Source: Lepidodermella squamata (lineage: Eukaryota > Gastrotricha). Taken from it: a DNA stretch of 64,000 nucleotides. The stretch spans positions 496,001-560,000 of the forward strand of contig JBLDXI010000025.1 of the NCBI GenBank assembly GCA_047495785.1, given 5' to 3'. The notes beneath the pieces were generated by a model. The model saw only the letters and a list, made by a program, of their open reading frames with translations. It had not been told where the DNA came from and ran no database searches. The position numbers and the translations under genes were made by a program. This document shows positions 42,963-53,126 of this stretch, one piece after another (within the stretch, counting starts at the first letter, position 1; every line of letters starts with the position of its first letter).

Positions 42963-43558
42963 GGGGGTTATTTTCGAAGCTGTCTTTATCGATAAAGTCA
43001 ACTTTATCCCATAAAGTCGGCTTTATCTGCAGACGATAAAGCCGACATTATTGTTAGAGTCAACTTTATGGTGTAGCATTTTCGAAGCCGTCTTTTGCTA
43101 AAGTCTACTTTATTGCGTAAAGTCAGCTTTGCCATGATATATCGTAGAAATTATTGAATGGCGGTATCATAAATCGCTCATCATTAGCCATGACCTACTT
43201 TTTGTCAGTCTTTTGTTGTGATAAATCATAAAAAAACGACGTCGAACAAGAGCTTTTAGGGTCAAATCATTCGTCTGGGGACAAAAATATGCCGATAAAG
43301 CCGACTTTAAGGCGATAAAGACGAGGATGGTCGTCTTTATCGGCTCTAGTACATTTGTATATGCAGGATAAATACGACTTTTTATAAATAAAGTCGGCTT
43401 TATCTTCGAAAATCACGTTGTGGACAAAGCTACCTCTATGTCTATCACATAAACTAGCTGAGATCAGCTAACTTTAGCTAAAGTCGACTTTAGGAGATAA
43501 AGCCGACTTTATCGATAGAGTCGACTTTATCATAAAGACGGCTTCGAAAATAACCCCC
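42963..43558. mobile_element. 596-bp TIR element with many AAAGTCGACTTTA units
   Basis: Inverted ends GGGGGTTATTTTCGAAGC(T/C)GTCTTTAT flanked by the 3-bp direct repeat ATT (42960-42962, 43559-43561). A 3-bp duplication with G-rich ends fits the PIF/Harbinger group, but no transposase is present. The interior contains more than a dozen copies of a palindromic AAAGTC(G/A)(A/G)CTTTAT motif. Confidence 0.78.
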
Positions 43559-43733
43559 ATTTTCTCAGCATCGTTGACCAGAAAAAAGGACTTTTCGACA
43601 GACCCAGGATTTGGATCCAAATATCGGATCTCGCAGCCTAATTTTGACAGTTAAGTGTTAAGAAATTCGCGGCTCGGATCCATCGCAGACGATCAGAAAG
43701 AAATTTGAATCCTCTGGCAACAGCTGTTCTTCG

Positions 43734-43879
43734 CAGTGGGCGAAGTAGGATCCGGGAGCTGATGTGTTTTCTAGGACCCAGCCAATGAAACCAAAGGGTT
43801 CCCCTGCGATTGTTTCAGCCATCCTCTGGTTGGAGTCACGGAGCTGGGGTGTTGCGACACCCCTATAATTCGCACCCTG
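43734..43879. mobile_element. hAT-type miniature element, 146 bp
   Basis: Ends CAGTGGGCGAAGTAGGATCC and ATAATTCGCACCCTG, with perfect 8-bp duplications GTTCTTCG at 43726-43733 and 43880-43887. Its two halves match the left (46733-46770) and right (48835-48931) flanks of the 2.2-kb region downstream. Confidence 0.88.
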
Positions 43880-44322
43880 GTTCTTCGATTCGAACGGAAA
43901 TCGCATGTAGCATTTTCACCACCAGTTTTTCTGCTCGGATCCGATTCTAACGAGAAACCACTGGTAGATAATGAAGTATTGCGAGGCAATAATTATTGTT
44001 GTTTTTTATTGTTTACTGCTCACTTTGCATATAGCACTATTAACACTAATTCGTTCTTTCAATCGTACATATAAACAATTAGGCGCTTTGGCACACGCAA
44101 TAAAAACTTCAGTATCTAAATGATTAGAATACTACAAGTTCAAAACCTGAGGAGATATTTAGATTTACGCCTGGTTTAGTAAGAGAACTGCTTATTTTCG
44201 GAGCCGTTACGTACTAAAATCATAGTTACGGAGTAGCCATTTTTCAAATATTGAACCAGCTGCTTCGGAGCGTCAGCATTAACCAATGTCGCAACTCAAT
44301 TAGTCTGTCGCATAGTCTGAAA

Positions 44323-45459
44323 ATGCTGGTAGCAATTATCACTGGTAATTTGATTCTCGCGATTCTGAGTTATGCTCAAGAGTCGTCCTACATTTCTGCG
44401 CTGCTACAACCAAGAACAGTTCAATTGCTGCAAGAGTGCCCAGAACTAGCCATAGAATCCTATTCGCCCAACTGCCCACTCGGCCAATTCCAGAAGCCAT
44501 GCTTGAAAACATACTTGCATGCCTGGATCTACTTCCAACGCTTTGTCGGCATCGACACAGCGGACGAGACACTTTCAATCGCGGGAAATATCGAAATCAG
44601 GTGGTCACACGACTGCGCCAACTCAACTGTCGATGGCAAGATGAGTTTCTTCGCTTGGCACGATATGTTTTGGAAACCGCAGCTGCAACAACGCAACGCC
44701 GTGGATGATATAAGCCTGTCAAGTTTTACGACTCGATTTTTTGTCCTAGCTGCTGGGCGGACGGTTACTTTCAACTGGCGACGAAGCGGCGTATTCAAAA
44801 CAGCCTGCTCTCTTGATGTCACGAATTTTCCGTTCGATACTCAGAACTGCTCGATCGAATTCGACCTTCAAGAATTGGATTATGCAGCTATTATCTATGT
44901 GGCTAACAAGACGTTTTCCAACACGTTTCTGAGCCCTGGTGATGAGTGGAGCCTGGTTTCGGTATCGTCAGGAGTTTTCTACGACAAGGACTTTTCACGG
45001 GACTATTGCGTGTATTCGCTGACATTCCGGCGAGATTCTAGCTATTATGTCTTCAACCTGATGTTACCTTGTGCTGCTCTGGCGACTTTGCAAATTTTCG
45101 CTTTCTTGATCCCTCCAGATTTAGTTGATCGGCCAACCTTTGCTATGGCGATCCTTCTGGCTATGACGTTTTTCCACGATGATATTTTACGAAACATTCC
45201 AACTAAGCCATATCGCGTATTCATGAGCAATTACGCTGATGTTCTAACTGGTCTATGCTGGGCGTGCACAGTGTATTTTTTAGTGATTTCACATCTTGCG
45301 CTGTCCCAAAAATGGCGGAAGTGGTGCCTTGGCAGGTTGAAACTGTGCGGCGTGGTGACAATTACGAGAGTTGGTCTTATTGATTTATTCGCTTCAACTT
45401 GTGTTTTGGTGGCTTTTGCTTGTTTACTCAGCTACACTTCCTACGTTGGGAATAGTTAG
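44323..45459 (+). CDS. Short-loop Cys-loop receptor 8 (intronless)
   Basis: 378 residues from the Met at 44323, which begins a signal peptide (I-L-A-I-L-S core); the frame is open to 44251 but the extension is polar. Family cysteines (E-C-P-E-L...Y-S-P-N-C...P-C, later D-C), M-F-W-K-P in loop A (Lys replacing the usual Arg), Cys loop A-C-S-L-D...F-P-F-D-T-Q-N-C. M1 has L-P-C, M2 has V-D-R-P at -2' to 1', Leu 9' and an unusual His-Asp-Asp at 15'-17' with Arg 20', so the outer pore is highly charged. M3-M4 loop about 27 residues with W-R-K-W-C as in receptor 7. M4 ends near the C-terminus. Confidence 0.87.
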   Translation: MLVAIITGNLILAILSYAQESSYISALLQPRTVQLLQECPELAIESYSPNCPLGQFQKPCLKTYLHAWIYFQRFVGIDTADETLSIAGNIEIRWSHDCANSTVDGKMSFFAWHDMFWKPQLQQRNAVDDISLSSFTTRFFVLAAGRTVTFNWRRSGVFKTACSLDVTNFPFDTQNCSIEFDLQELDYAAIIYVANKTFSNTFLSPGDEWSLVSVSSGVFYDKDFSRDYCVYSLTFRRDSSYYVFNLMLPCAALATLQIFAFLIPPDLVDRPTFAMAILLAMTFFHDDILRNIPTKPYRVFMSNYADVLTGLCWACTVYFLVISHLALSQKWRKWCLGRLKLCGVVTITRVGLIDLFASTCVLVAFACLLSYTSYVGNS

Positions 45460-45513
45460 TAAATCTACGCATGGAAATTAAATGAATACTAACACTAAGC
45501 ATAGGGCTAATAA

Positions 45514-45931
45514 GCACACCCTTAGGGATAATTTTCTCAAATTCGCCAATAATTGGTGATTTCGGGCTAAATTGCTATTCTTCTGCCGCGGTTGGCTCTT
45601 TCGAAAATGTTTTGAATTTTCTTTTAAATTAGTTTATCCCTGGTGAGAATTTTCTCTATCCGACGATATAAAATTTGTCGAGTGCATAATTTATTCTATT
45701 ATTCTAGAAATATTCTAGCAAATAGTAGCTTTTAGAGCTGAGAAGAATCGAAGTCAAAATAAATTATTCACCTGACAAATTTTATATCGCCGCGGATAGA
45801 GAAAATTCTCAACATGGATAAACTAATTTAAAAAAAAATTCGAAAGAGCCAACCTCGGCAGAAGAATAGCAATTTAGCCCGAAATAACCAATTATTGGCG
45901 AATTTTAGAAAATTATCCCCAAGGGTGTGCT
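45514..45931. mobile_element. Long foldback element (arms about 160 bp)
   Basis: Left arm about 45514-45679 and right arm about 45773-45931 are imperfect reverse complements, starting GCACACCCTTAGGGATAATTT and ending near ACAAATTTTATATCG. Arms differ by about 10 percent with small gaps. Loop of about 90 bp. No coding capacity. Confidence 0.8.
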
Positions 45932-45952
45932 AGGTGTGCCTCGTGTCATTTA

Positions 45953-46512
45953 CCGTATTTGCCTGAAAATAAGCCCGGCTTATATTCGAGTACTATTTCA
46001 AAATTAAGGCGTTTTCAGCAAAATAAATTGAGAAGCCCGGGCTTCTAATATGGCCCCGGGCTTATAGCTAAGTACTTTGCATTTTTTGGCAGTAATAAGT
46101 CGGAAAATGAACTTAATTCAATTCAAAAATCTTTATTTGTCATTTAAACCCAGCCCGTCGCTAGCAGGATATAATCACATTGGAAAACATCAAATGATAT
46201 CAGGTGGCATGTAAAACGGTGTGTAAAACGGTAACACATCCACCTGAGTCTTCGAACTTGTGAGAGCATGAGGCTCGGTAAGAAGAGAGGGAGCGGCGTG
46301 CTTGATGTGAAAATCGTCCCATTATAATACATTTAAATGAATTTCTGTGAAATTTATTGAAAATAAGTTCAAAATGATAATATTTATTGCATTAATTTGA
46401 ATATATCGCCTCAGATTTTGATTTCGATTTTGGTACCGAAATTAAGGCCCACCCCGATATAGAAGCCCATGGGCTTGTGTTTGAGACCGGGCTTATTTTC
46501 AGGCAAATACGG
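45953..46512. mobile_element. Tc1/mariner-type miniature element, 560 bp
   Basis: Perfect 26-bp inverted ends CCGTATTTGCCTGAAAATAA(GCCCGG), flanked by TA on both sides (45951-45952, 46513-46514). Inner GGGCTTNTA-type motifs repeat. End type is common in mariner/Tigger-like elements. Confidence 0.87.
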
Positions 46513-46878
46513 TATGAGCAGAATTTATGGGCGGAAATTCGAAAAATTAGGAAGAGGTGCCGGTAGCTGTTTTTATTTTTGAAATTAATTAAAATTATAA
46601 TGGGCGGCATATAGGCGGCATACCTAATACCCAGCAAGTTGAGTGGCATAAAAATAACACGGGAGCCGCCCGTTTTGCACTAACAGGTCGAATAAATTCA
46701 CTAAGGGAGGATCGTTAGTTTCCAACAAGTGTGCGAAGTAGGATCCGGGAGCTGAGGTGTTTTCTACTTGTAAAACATATATTCTACCAAGTAGCAACAT
46801 TCAACCAACATACCTGTTCAATGCTAAGTTTTTGACAATCATCTTTGGTAGCCAGGTTCTCCAGGATCGACTTGGGTT

Positions 46879-47400
46879 TCAGGTCGAGCCTAACGAACGC
46901 TTCGATAGCGCTGTTATTGTTGTCGAATCGATCTTGTTGTATTTTTTGCCATTCTCCGCGGCGGCGATTTCAGCAGCGGCAGCCTCGGCAGTGTGATCAT
47001 TATGCTCAATCTGGTTCGAATACAGATTATTCACATCGACTTTCCGTGCCGCTTTGCAGACAGCAAATCCCGATGATCGACCGCGACAGTGTTTGCATTC
47101 CAAGGTGAATGATTTTCCATCTTCTGACTTGGCCTTGCGAATGAGGTAGCTATCCTGCGACTTGGCCCACTTTTCAGCCTCTTCTAAACTGGCAAAAGGT
47201 GTATCGAACGTTTTGATAATTTTGTAGGCTGCCCCTTGACCGCGTCGTTTAACAGGCTTTGGTGTAACTTCTGACTCTTGAGATTCTTCTGATGTAGCTG
47301 GCTGAATGTTGTCTGATAAAAGAGGCGAAGAAGAGACCGAAGCAGGCGACGCCGGAGAAATGGCCGGCGAGGCTTTTGATTGTAATCGCTTTCTCCCCAT
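46879..47400 (-). CDS. Zinc-finger protein of transposon type (FLYWCH/WRKY-GCM-like)
   Basis: 173 residues from ATG at 47400 to a stop at 46879. Residues 1-55 are Ser/Pro/Ala-rich. A typical transposase N-terminal block follows: F-A-S-L-E-E-A-E-K-W-A, then L-E-C-K-H-C...H-N-D-H, a C-x2-C...H-x-H zinc finger as seen at the start of many MULE transposases and FLYWCH proteins. The alanine-rich C-terminus ends abruptly; no catalytic domain follows on this strand. It may be a truncated transposase or a domesticated DNA-binding fragment. It lies inside the hAT end pair. The MULE transposase at 51238-53126 is on the same strand but in the wrong order to be its continuation. Confidence 0.55.
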   Translation of the reverse strand: MGRKRLQSKASPAISPASPASVSSSPLLSDNIQPATSEESQESEVTPKPVKRRGQGAAYKIIKTFDTPFASLEEAEKWAKSQDSYLIRKAKSEDGKSFTLECKHCRGRSSGFAVCKAARKVDVNNLYSNQIEHNDHTAEAAAAEIAAAENGKKYNKIDSTTITALSKRSLGST

Positions 47401-47437
47401 TAAGTAACAAGTTAATTCGTAAGTAAGTTAGGTATTT

Positions 47438-48770
47438 GGGTGATTCCACGAGAAAACATCACTTTTCATCGATTTATAAATTTCACATTCAGACCAAGTG
47501 TTGCATATCGTCAGATAGCTCTTGACCTAGGCCGTTAGATTCTATCATTTATTTTCGAATTCTCAGCAATTTTTTGACATTTTGACATGATTGCGTAACC
47601 CAATATTAATATTCAAAATCAAGGTGAATTTTCATCATTTTCCATAGCTGTTTGCCGTAAATAATGACTGTAGAGTTCTTTCCGTCGAGTTGTTTTTGAC
47701 TAATATTGGTATTAAGGCGTAAAAAAATTATCTAACATCAGGTGCTCGGTTTGTCAAAATGATGCATTGCGTAATATTTGCCAAACCTGTCAAAAAATCT
47801 CTGTCCGTGACGTTCGTCACCTATTTTCAATTTTTTTGGCAAGGATTAAGCGCTATATAATGAATAGTGATTTTTCCTTTTTTCTAGCCACTATGACACT
47901 TCGAATGAGACCTTTTGATCTCTACCATCCCTCGTAGTTAAGGCCCCACCCATCCGTCACGGACAGAGAATCGTGCCTTTTTCGAACAAAAGGGGAGAAA
48001 AATCAAATGGGATGGGTTGAAGGCGATGACAGATAATCAAAATCTGATTGAAGAATCGAACTCAGCTGGGTCGATTTAGTCAAGATAGTTGGTATTCAAT
48101 GAGTTGAGCTCGATTATCCAACGGTATGATGGAAATCATTAATTTATGTCTTGATTCATCGATGTTTTCCTGGCAATTGAGTGCAAAACAGCTGTTTTTA
48201 GGTAGGCATGTTAGCACTTCACCCCTGAGTTCCTAATGACACCGCGATAACATTTATTGATCTTAACTAGGGTAATAAGACCCGTAGAATCCGAATCTTT
48301 AATCATATTGGTCATCAGAAGAAGTTTTGCCGACGATTTTGACACTGTCAAATACCTCTGTCCGTGACGAAATAGAAATCTCTGTCCGTGACGGAGCATA
48401 TGCCCAGCCCATTGAAATGGGAGTTGACCGCGACTCATATGACATTAATTTTTGCTGGCTGTCGTTATTGGGCTTACATGGACATGATTTGTTTCTGACC
48501 CCTGCTCAATTTCGATTACAGAAATTGAATTTAGAAAAGGGTATATTTACAGTGTACAAACGACCTCTGTCCGTGACGAAGGCAGTCTTCCACTCACCCA
48601 CCAAAGGGTGTGGCTCGGACGAAGTCCTAATATGTTTCGAAATTGTTCAGTTAGTCGATAATAAGGTGCCCACAAAATATCTCGGCGTGAGGAGTGACTG
48701 TTATGAAAATAAATAGTTTTAAAGCTTCAAAATAAATGTGGAACCTCTGTCCGTTACGGTGGAATCACCC
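47438..48770. mobile_element. TIR element with repeated CTGTCCGTGACG motif
   Basis: Ends GGGTGATTCCACG and CGGTGGAATCACCC are inverted repeats with ATTT flanks on both sides. CTCTGTCCGTGACG or its complement appears at least six times (47801, 47957, 48358, 48381, 48567, 48745), some close to the ends. A 129-codon frame at 48327-48716 spans several motif copies and is not convincing. Confidence 0.6.
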
Positions 48771-49084
48771 ATTTATGTTAAAATTCGAATCGCAATGTAT
48801 GTTGAGGGAATTTCATTGAACTAGAGAAAGAACAAAGGTCCCCCTTATGGTTTTTTCAGCCTTCCTCTGGTTGGGGTCCCGAAGCTGGGGTGTCGCCTAC
48901 ACCCCAGCACCACTGTAATTCGCACCCTGTAATTCCAACAGACTATCAAGGGCTTGGATTAAAAATACGAGATTCCGTGACTCGAAAGATTTTATTCCAC
49001 TTTAAACCGATTGACTTTGTCTCCCGCAATCAATGAAAGCATCTCACTTCAATTCAGCTCACAAATAATAATGCCCGTTCAACT

Positions 49085-50224
49085 CTAGCCGGAAACAGTT
49101 TTAGCGCTGTTGCACAAAAAAAAGTTAGGCTGTCTCTGATCTATCGCAGTCCACTGGCCCAGAGAATTGAGCGCCATCGACTGATATGCGCCGAAACCCA
49201 ATGTGTTGTCTTGCGGATTTTTGTAGCCCATGACTGGGGCCCAGTTGACGTAGTTCTTGTTGCTGTATGTCGTGCCATCAGCCCCTTCATAGAATAAAAA
49301 AATCAGAAAATCGAATAGGTAGTTCAAGGGAGGTGGAGAGAACTTACAGAGCCAACCATTGGTACCGACTTGTTTAATGCCCGTGTTGTATAGACCGATC
49401 CAAAAGAAGCCGTAAGTCTTGCCTATAATTTGTACAGCCTGATCGTTGTCCTCTTTGGTCAGAATGGTGGCGGGCTTGTTAGGACAAGGGCTTTGGCCGG
49501 AAGGGTAAGGACCCTTACTTGAAGTTACAAAATACTTTGGCTATGCAAATTTAATGTTTTCCTAAAGAGCGCTGTCATTAAAAGATATATATACACTTAC
49601 CGGGCCCTGCGTGGTGGGGGCGGCGGTGGTGGTTGTAGTGGTCGTGGTAGTAGTAGTTGTTGTAGTTGTAGTGGTGGTCGTGGGCGGTGGGGCTTTACCG
49701 GAGCACAGGTAATTGCAAGTCATGGCACCATTCTTCGCAATCACCTGAGGATCGCTATACGTGCAATTGATCGCTTGGAAATCCAGATGTGAGGTTGCTG
49801 AAGGTTTAACACCCACGCATAAGTTTTTGGTCGCTATATTGTAGGAACCCATGTTGATCCTGGGGCTCGTCTGCATGTCATAATTGGTGCCGTCAAACCC
49901 TGTCAATATATATCAAAAACTTTAGAACTCAAAAAAATAAGCCTTACACTTCCAAGATCCAACAGGGACATTGGGGGGAAAGGAGAGTTGCAGCCCGATC
50001 CCGAAAATGTCATCCGCTGTTGCCTTTACGACTGAAAGAGCTTTTTCCGCGCTGAGTAAGTCCCCGAACGTTACAATTTTAGCGAATCCTCCAGGACACA
50101 CCGAAGCGTCTGCGCCAGATCTCATTCGCGTGATGTCGCAATTTGAAGAACCCGTCGTAGCGTAGTATTGGGCTGCAGCGAGTCCAGCGAGAGCCGACAT
50201 GCATAGGAGTAGAGAACCAGCCAT
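49085..50224 (-). CDS. Secreted double C-type lectin-like protein 1 with Thr-rich linker
   Basis: Four exons: 50224-49948, 49899-49601, 49540-49348, 49284-49085; 322 residues, phases 1, 0, 1. Signal peptide 1-18. Two C-type-lectin-like domains: domain 1 (about 28-165, exons 1-2) with S-W-K-W-F-D-G-T; domain 2 (about 195-322, exons 3-4) with F-F-W-I-G-L-Y-N, W-A-D-G-T, V-N-W-A-P and terminal F-L-C-N. A run of about 19 threonines plus A-A-P-T-T forms the linker, a likely O-glycosylated stalk. The Ca-binding E-P-N/Q-P-D and W-N-D motifs are not present, so sugar binding is uncertain. Each domain is split by a phase-1 intron just before D-G-T, consistent with internal duplication. Paralogue at 56323. 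Confidence 0.87.
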
Positions 50225-50293
50225 TTTCAGTTAAAAGGAAATAAATTCACAGGACGAATGAGAGATGATGCGAATTATCCGAACTCCGGTTGT

Positions 50294-50301
50294 ATTATAT
50301 A
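50294..50301 (-). promoter_or_regulatory. TATA box of lectin gene 1
   Basis: Minus-strand CCTATATAATACA, about 70 bp upstream of the ATG, is conserved at the same distance in the paralogous gene together with the sequence around it. Confidence 0.6.
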
Positions 50302-51237
50302 GGCTTAGTAAGCCATTGGGACAGCGCCCTATTTCAAACATTTGACAGCAAAAAGCGTGACGAAGCATTTTTATGCTAAATTTAAACTCGTCTCTTTTCG
50401 GACTATTGTTTGTACAAGAACGGCTCTTATGACAGATAATTATAGACCAATTGCACCAATTTTACGACGGAAACTGAAAGTGGAACACGTGCGACACCTA
50501 AGCAGAATGAAATCGGGGAACTAAGAAAATCTTTGCTGAGAAAAATATGTTTGCAGTCATACACATATTATAAATAGAGCAAATAGAGATGGAATCTAAA
50601 ATCAAACTTAGCATCTTCAAACAAGCAGAAATGATGGATGGAGCTTCAGCTCCGGAGTATTGCGACTAACCTCGCCTGGGTGGGTCGGCTCCAGCAAATC
50701 TAACGCTCAATTCCGGGCCCATCGTAGTTCCGTCCGGGCGAAATTACGCAAACAGCGTTATTTTCCGCGTTTTCTTCACATGTGTTTAAAGACTTAATTA
50801 AAAATTAAATGTTTAATACAATAATTTGTAATTTGTAATTTTTTTAATTTCGTTAGCTATTAGCAACAGGGTTTCGGAAAACTTGTTTGGGAAAGACCAT
50901 GAGTGAGATCGCGATAAATGGTTGTAACGATTCCGGGGTTATTTCAATCAGGCTCTTTCATCCTTATGTGCTATTAAGAACAGCTTTTAACGGTTGATGA
51001 AGAAAACATCGAAATGTTAGAACAGCGTCATACCATCATGTGAAAATCTTATTCGGTATGTTTTAGTACAGCGGCTAATCATGTTGTTGCATTCGGGAAA
51101 AAAACACGGGTCATAAGTCGGCAATATACATAACCACCCGTTATTTATTCATAATATATCAAATTTGCAGAAGTTTAATCAATTTGGATCTTCATCACAG
51201 ATCACAAGGAAAAAAATTATCACATAGCGTTTAGTAA
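50302..51237. other. Intergenic upstream of lectin gene 1
   Basis: The first 180 bp match copy B of the duplication. From about 50540 the sequence belongs to the insertion that carries the transposase. A/T-rich, no gene seen. Confidence 0.45.
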
Positions 51238-53126
51238 TCAATTCAGTTTACGATTCTTAGCAGTCTTTGCTTTCGATAAAACTTGGGCAGCCAATCGACG
51301 CTTCTGTGACTGCGAAGGCATATGCGTAGCAGCAGCGTCCGAAGGGCGAGAAGACGCTATAAACCATGATGAAACCGAGTTTCGGCCCCGCTTCCCCACT
51401 TGCTGAGGTCTAGAAGAACCCGAGGCATATTTTCGTCTGTTCGTAGCAGTCGGCTGAACCGGAATTCCAGCATTCAGTCTATGCTCGTGCTGCTTCGAGC
51501 TCCATTTCGCGAACAAGCTTTCTAGAGAATCAGCGCCAATTTGGCTGACTTTTGCCATTCGAGTTGAAAGTCTTCGAGTCTGAGCGTTCAACGCACTGCT
51601 CTGAGACTGCTTCAGTAGTTCGACAACTTTGGCACAGGCTGCATTAAATTCAGAGATAGTTCGCTCCGTATCAGTATCCCTGCCAGTTTCAACATCAGCA
51701 TCAGATGGAGGAACAGCATTACTGGGAGAGAGAGGGGTCATTTCAAGCGTAATTAGTGAACCATGCGGATTAAAATCAAATGCAGATTCTGGGTGGTCAG
51801 CAAACAAACTAAGATCAGGAGCACTGCCACATGCAATCATTGACTGCAGTTGTAGCACTTCGGGATTTGCGATAATCATGTGATTAAGAGGCAAGGGCAC
51901 ATCTCGCTCCTGTGCCAGTGACATTTGATGTTTGCCAACCCGCCCAACCGCTCCATACTTACAGCTACAGATCATGTTCGCTAGATCGACGATGTAGATA
52001 TCGCCATTACCGGTTGTTATTTCGTGATGCATTTCGTCAATAGAGTTAACATGTTCAATATCAGCGTGACTACGACGCAACCATTCCGTTTTTAATTCGC
52101 GGCGCCCGGAGGAAAATTTAAGCAGCTTGTCTCGGAAAAATTGCGAAAAAGAACCGATCATGTATTCCGTCAAATCAACTGGATCATACGCCCGAACACG
52201 TGATAGTATGACGTCTTTAATAAGGCCCACGCATCTTTCGACTAGGTTATTTGTCATATGACCCATACACTCCGAGGCGCGGAATGCCATAACCCATTTT
52301 TTGAAATCGCCGAGATGACCCAATAAATAATCTCGCAGATTTTTCCTCTCCTTGACAAGAGGATCGGCGAAAATGTCCCTGCAGAAGGTCTGTAGATGTC
52401 TGCAGGAAGTCCCTCATCCTTCTCTTAGAATCCTCCGACAAAGTCTTCCACCGCAAAGCGGTGCGTCCGAATACGCAGTGGTTATGACACCATTCGATCT
52501 ATCGTAAAGATTCACTTGAAAACTCTGCGTCATCATTGCTAATTTCATTACTCACCTCAATTATGAGAGGCAGCTCATCACACCACCTATCTCTAGACTT
52601 TCTTTTACGATAAGCTTCGGGATTGTCTTTCTTCAACTGCGCTACACAAGGCAAAACCGTAAGAGTCAGTTTAGATTGACACCCGGTGATTCTGCGAAGT
52701 GGACGTCAAGCTCCTCCACATTCTTCTTCTCAGCTGGGCAATTTTCAGCTGAAGCAGCCTTTCGGGAAACGTGCTTGCCTGTCTTGCGATCAGCTCGACC
52801 ACAAACTCGTGAAAATTTTGTATCAACCTAAGTATTGCATTGATTATAAGCATGTGTTATAATAAGAAGTGGAAACTTGCCAAATCGGGCCTTCAATTTC
52901 CACTTAGCACCATCTTTGCTAAAAGACTCCATATGAGCACTGCCCGCCAGACTAGGGGGAAAACGTCAACCAGTTCATCTGGTAAAGGAACTTTAGCCAA
53001 TTCAGGCTTTCGGTGACTCGAAACACTCCTGATGGCACTTTTAGGAGCAGACTCGCGCAACTCGACACATTTTTCAGCCGCTTCAGTTTCGATACGAAAT
53101 CTGGGTTTTTTCAATGCTGAAATCAT
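51238..53126 (-). mobile_element. Broken MULE (Mutator-like) transposase gene
   Basis: The C-terminal frame (52323-51238, 361 residues) has T-N-N-L-V-E-R-C near its start and a SWIM-like motif I-C-S-C-K-Y-G...G-K-H-Q, in which the third zinc ligand is Gly instead of Cys. It continues in frame upstream to about 52400, then shifts: W-C-H-N-H-C-V-F-G-R lies in another frame at 52390-52500. Further upstream, 53126-52600 holds basic cysteine-containing blocks (V-C-G-R-A-D-R-K-T-G-K, G-C-Q-S-K-L-T-L-T) in different frames, one separable by a GT-AG intron at about 52832-52880. The catalytic DDE core between them is missing or too short. It sits exactly where copy A of the duplication has extra sequence. 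Confidence 0.65.

Larger units (their letters stand above)
42645..44322. other. Intergenic before receptor 8
   Basis: Holds a 596-bp TIR element (42963-43558) and a hAT-type miniature element (43734-43879). No gene seen. Confidence 0.6.
45460..46732. other. Intergenic, filled by two elements
   Basis: Foldback element 45514-45931 and mariner-type element 45953-46512 occupy most of it; the remaining sequence has no gene. Confidence 0.6.
46733..48931. mobile_element. hAT-type end pair enclosing 2.1 kb (long copy or nested insertion)
   Basis: The left piece (to about 46770) reads AAGTGTGCGAAGTAGGATCC... and the right piece (from about 48835) ends AATTCGCACCCTG; together they equal the 146-bp element at 43734, but 2.06 kb replaces its middle 20 bp. 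Flanks show near-matching TTTCCAAC/ATTCCAAC. Inside are a zinc-finger ORF and another TIR element. Confidence 0.55.

Noticed and set aside
48327-48716. 129-codon plus-strand frame
   Set aside because: It spans several copies of the CTCTGTCCGTGACG repeat inside a TIR element and shows no protein family features.
42959-48770. CRISPR-like array from the regularly repeated short motifs
   Set aside because: The motifs are palindromic, irregularly spaced, in both orientations and bounded by transposon inverted repeats in a eukaryotic genome.
46879-53126. One long MULE transposase gene made of the zinc-finger ORF and the SWIM-domain ORF
   Set aside because: Both are on the minus strand, but the zinc finger, which should be N-terminal, lies downstream of the SWIM part, with the lectin gene between them.
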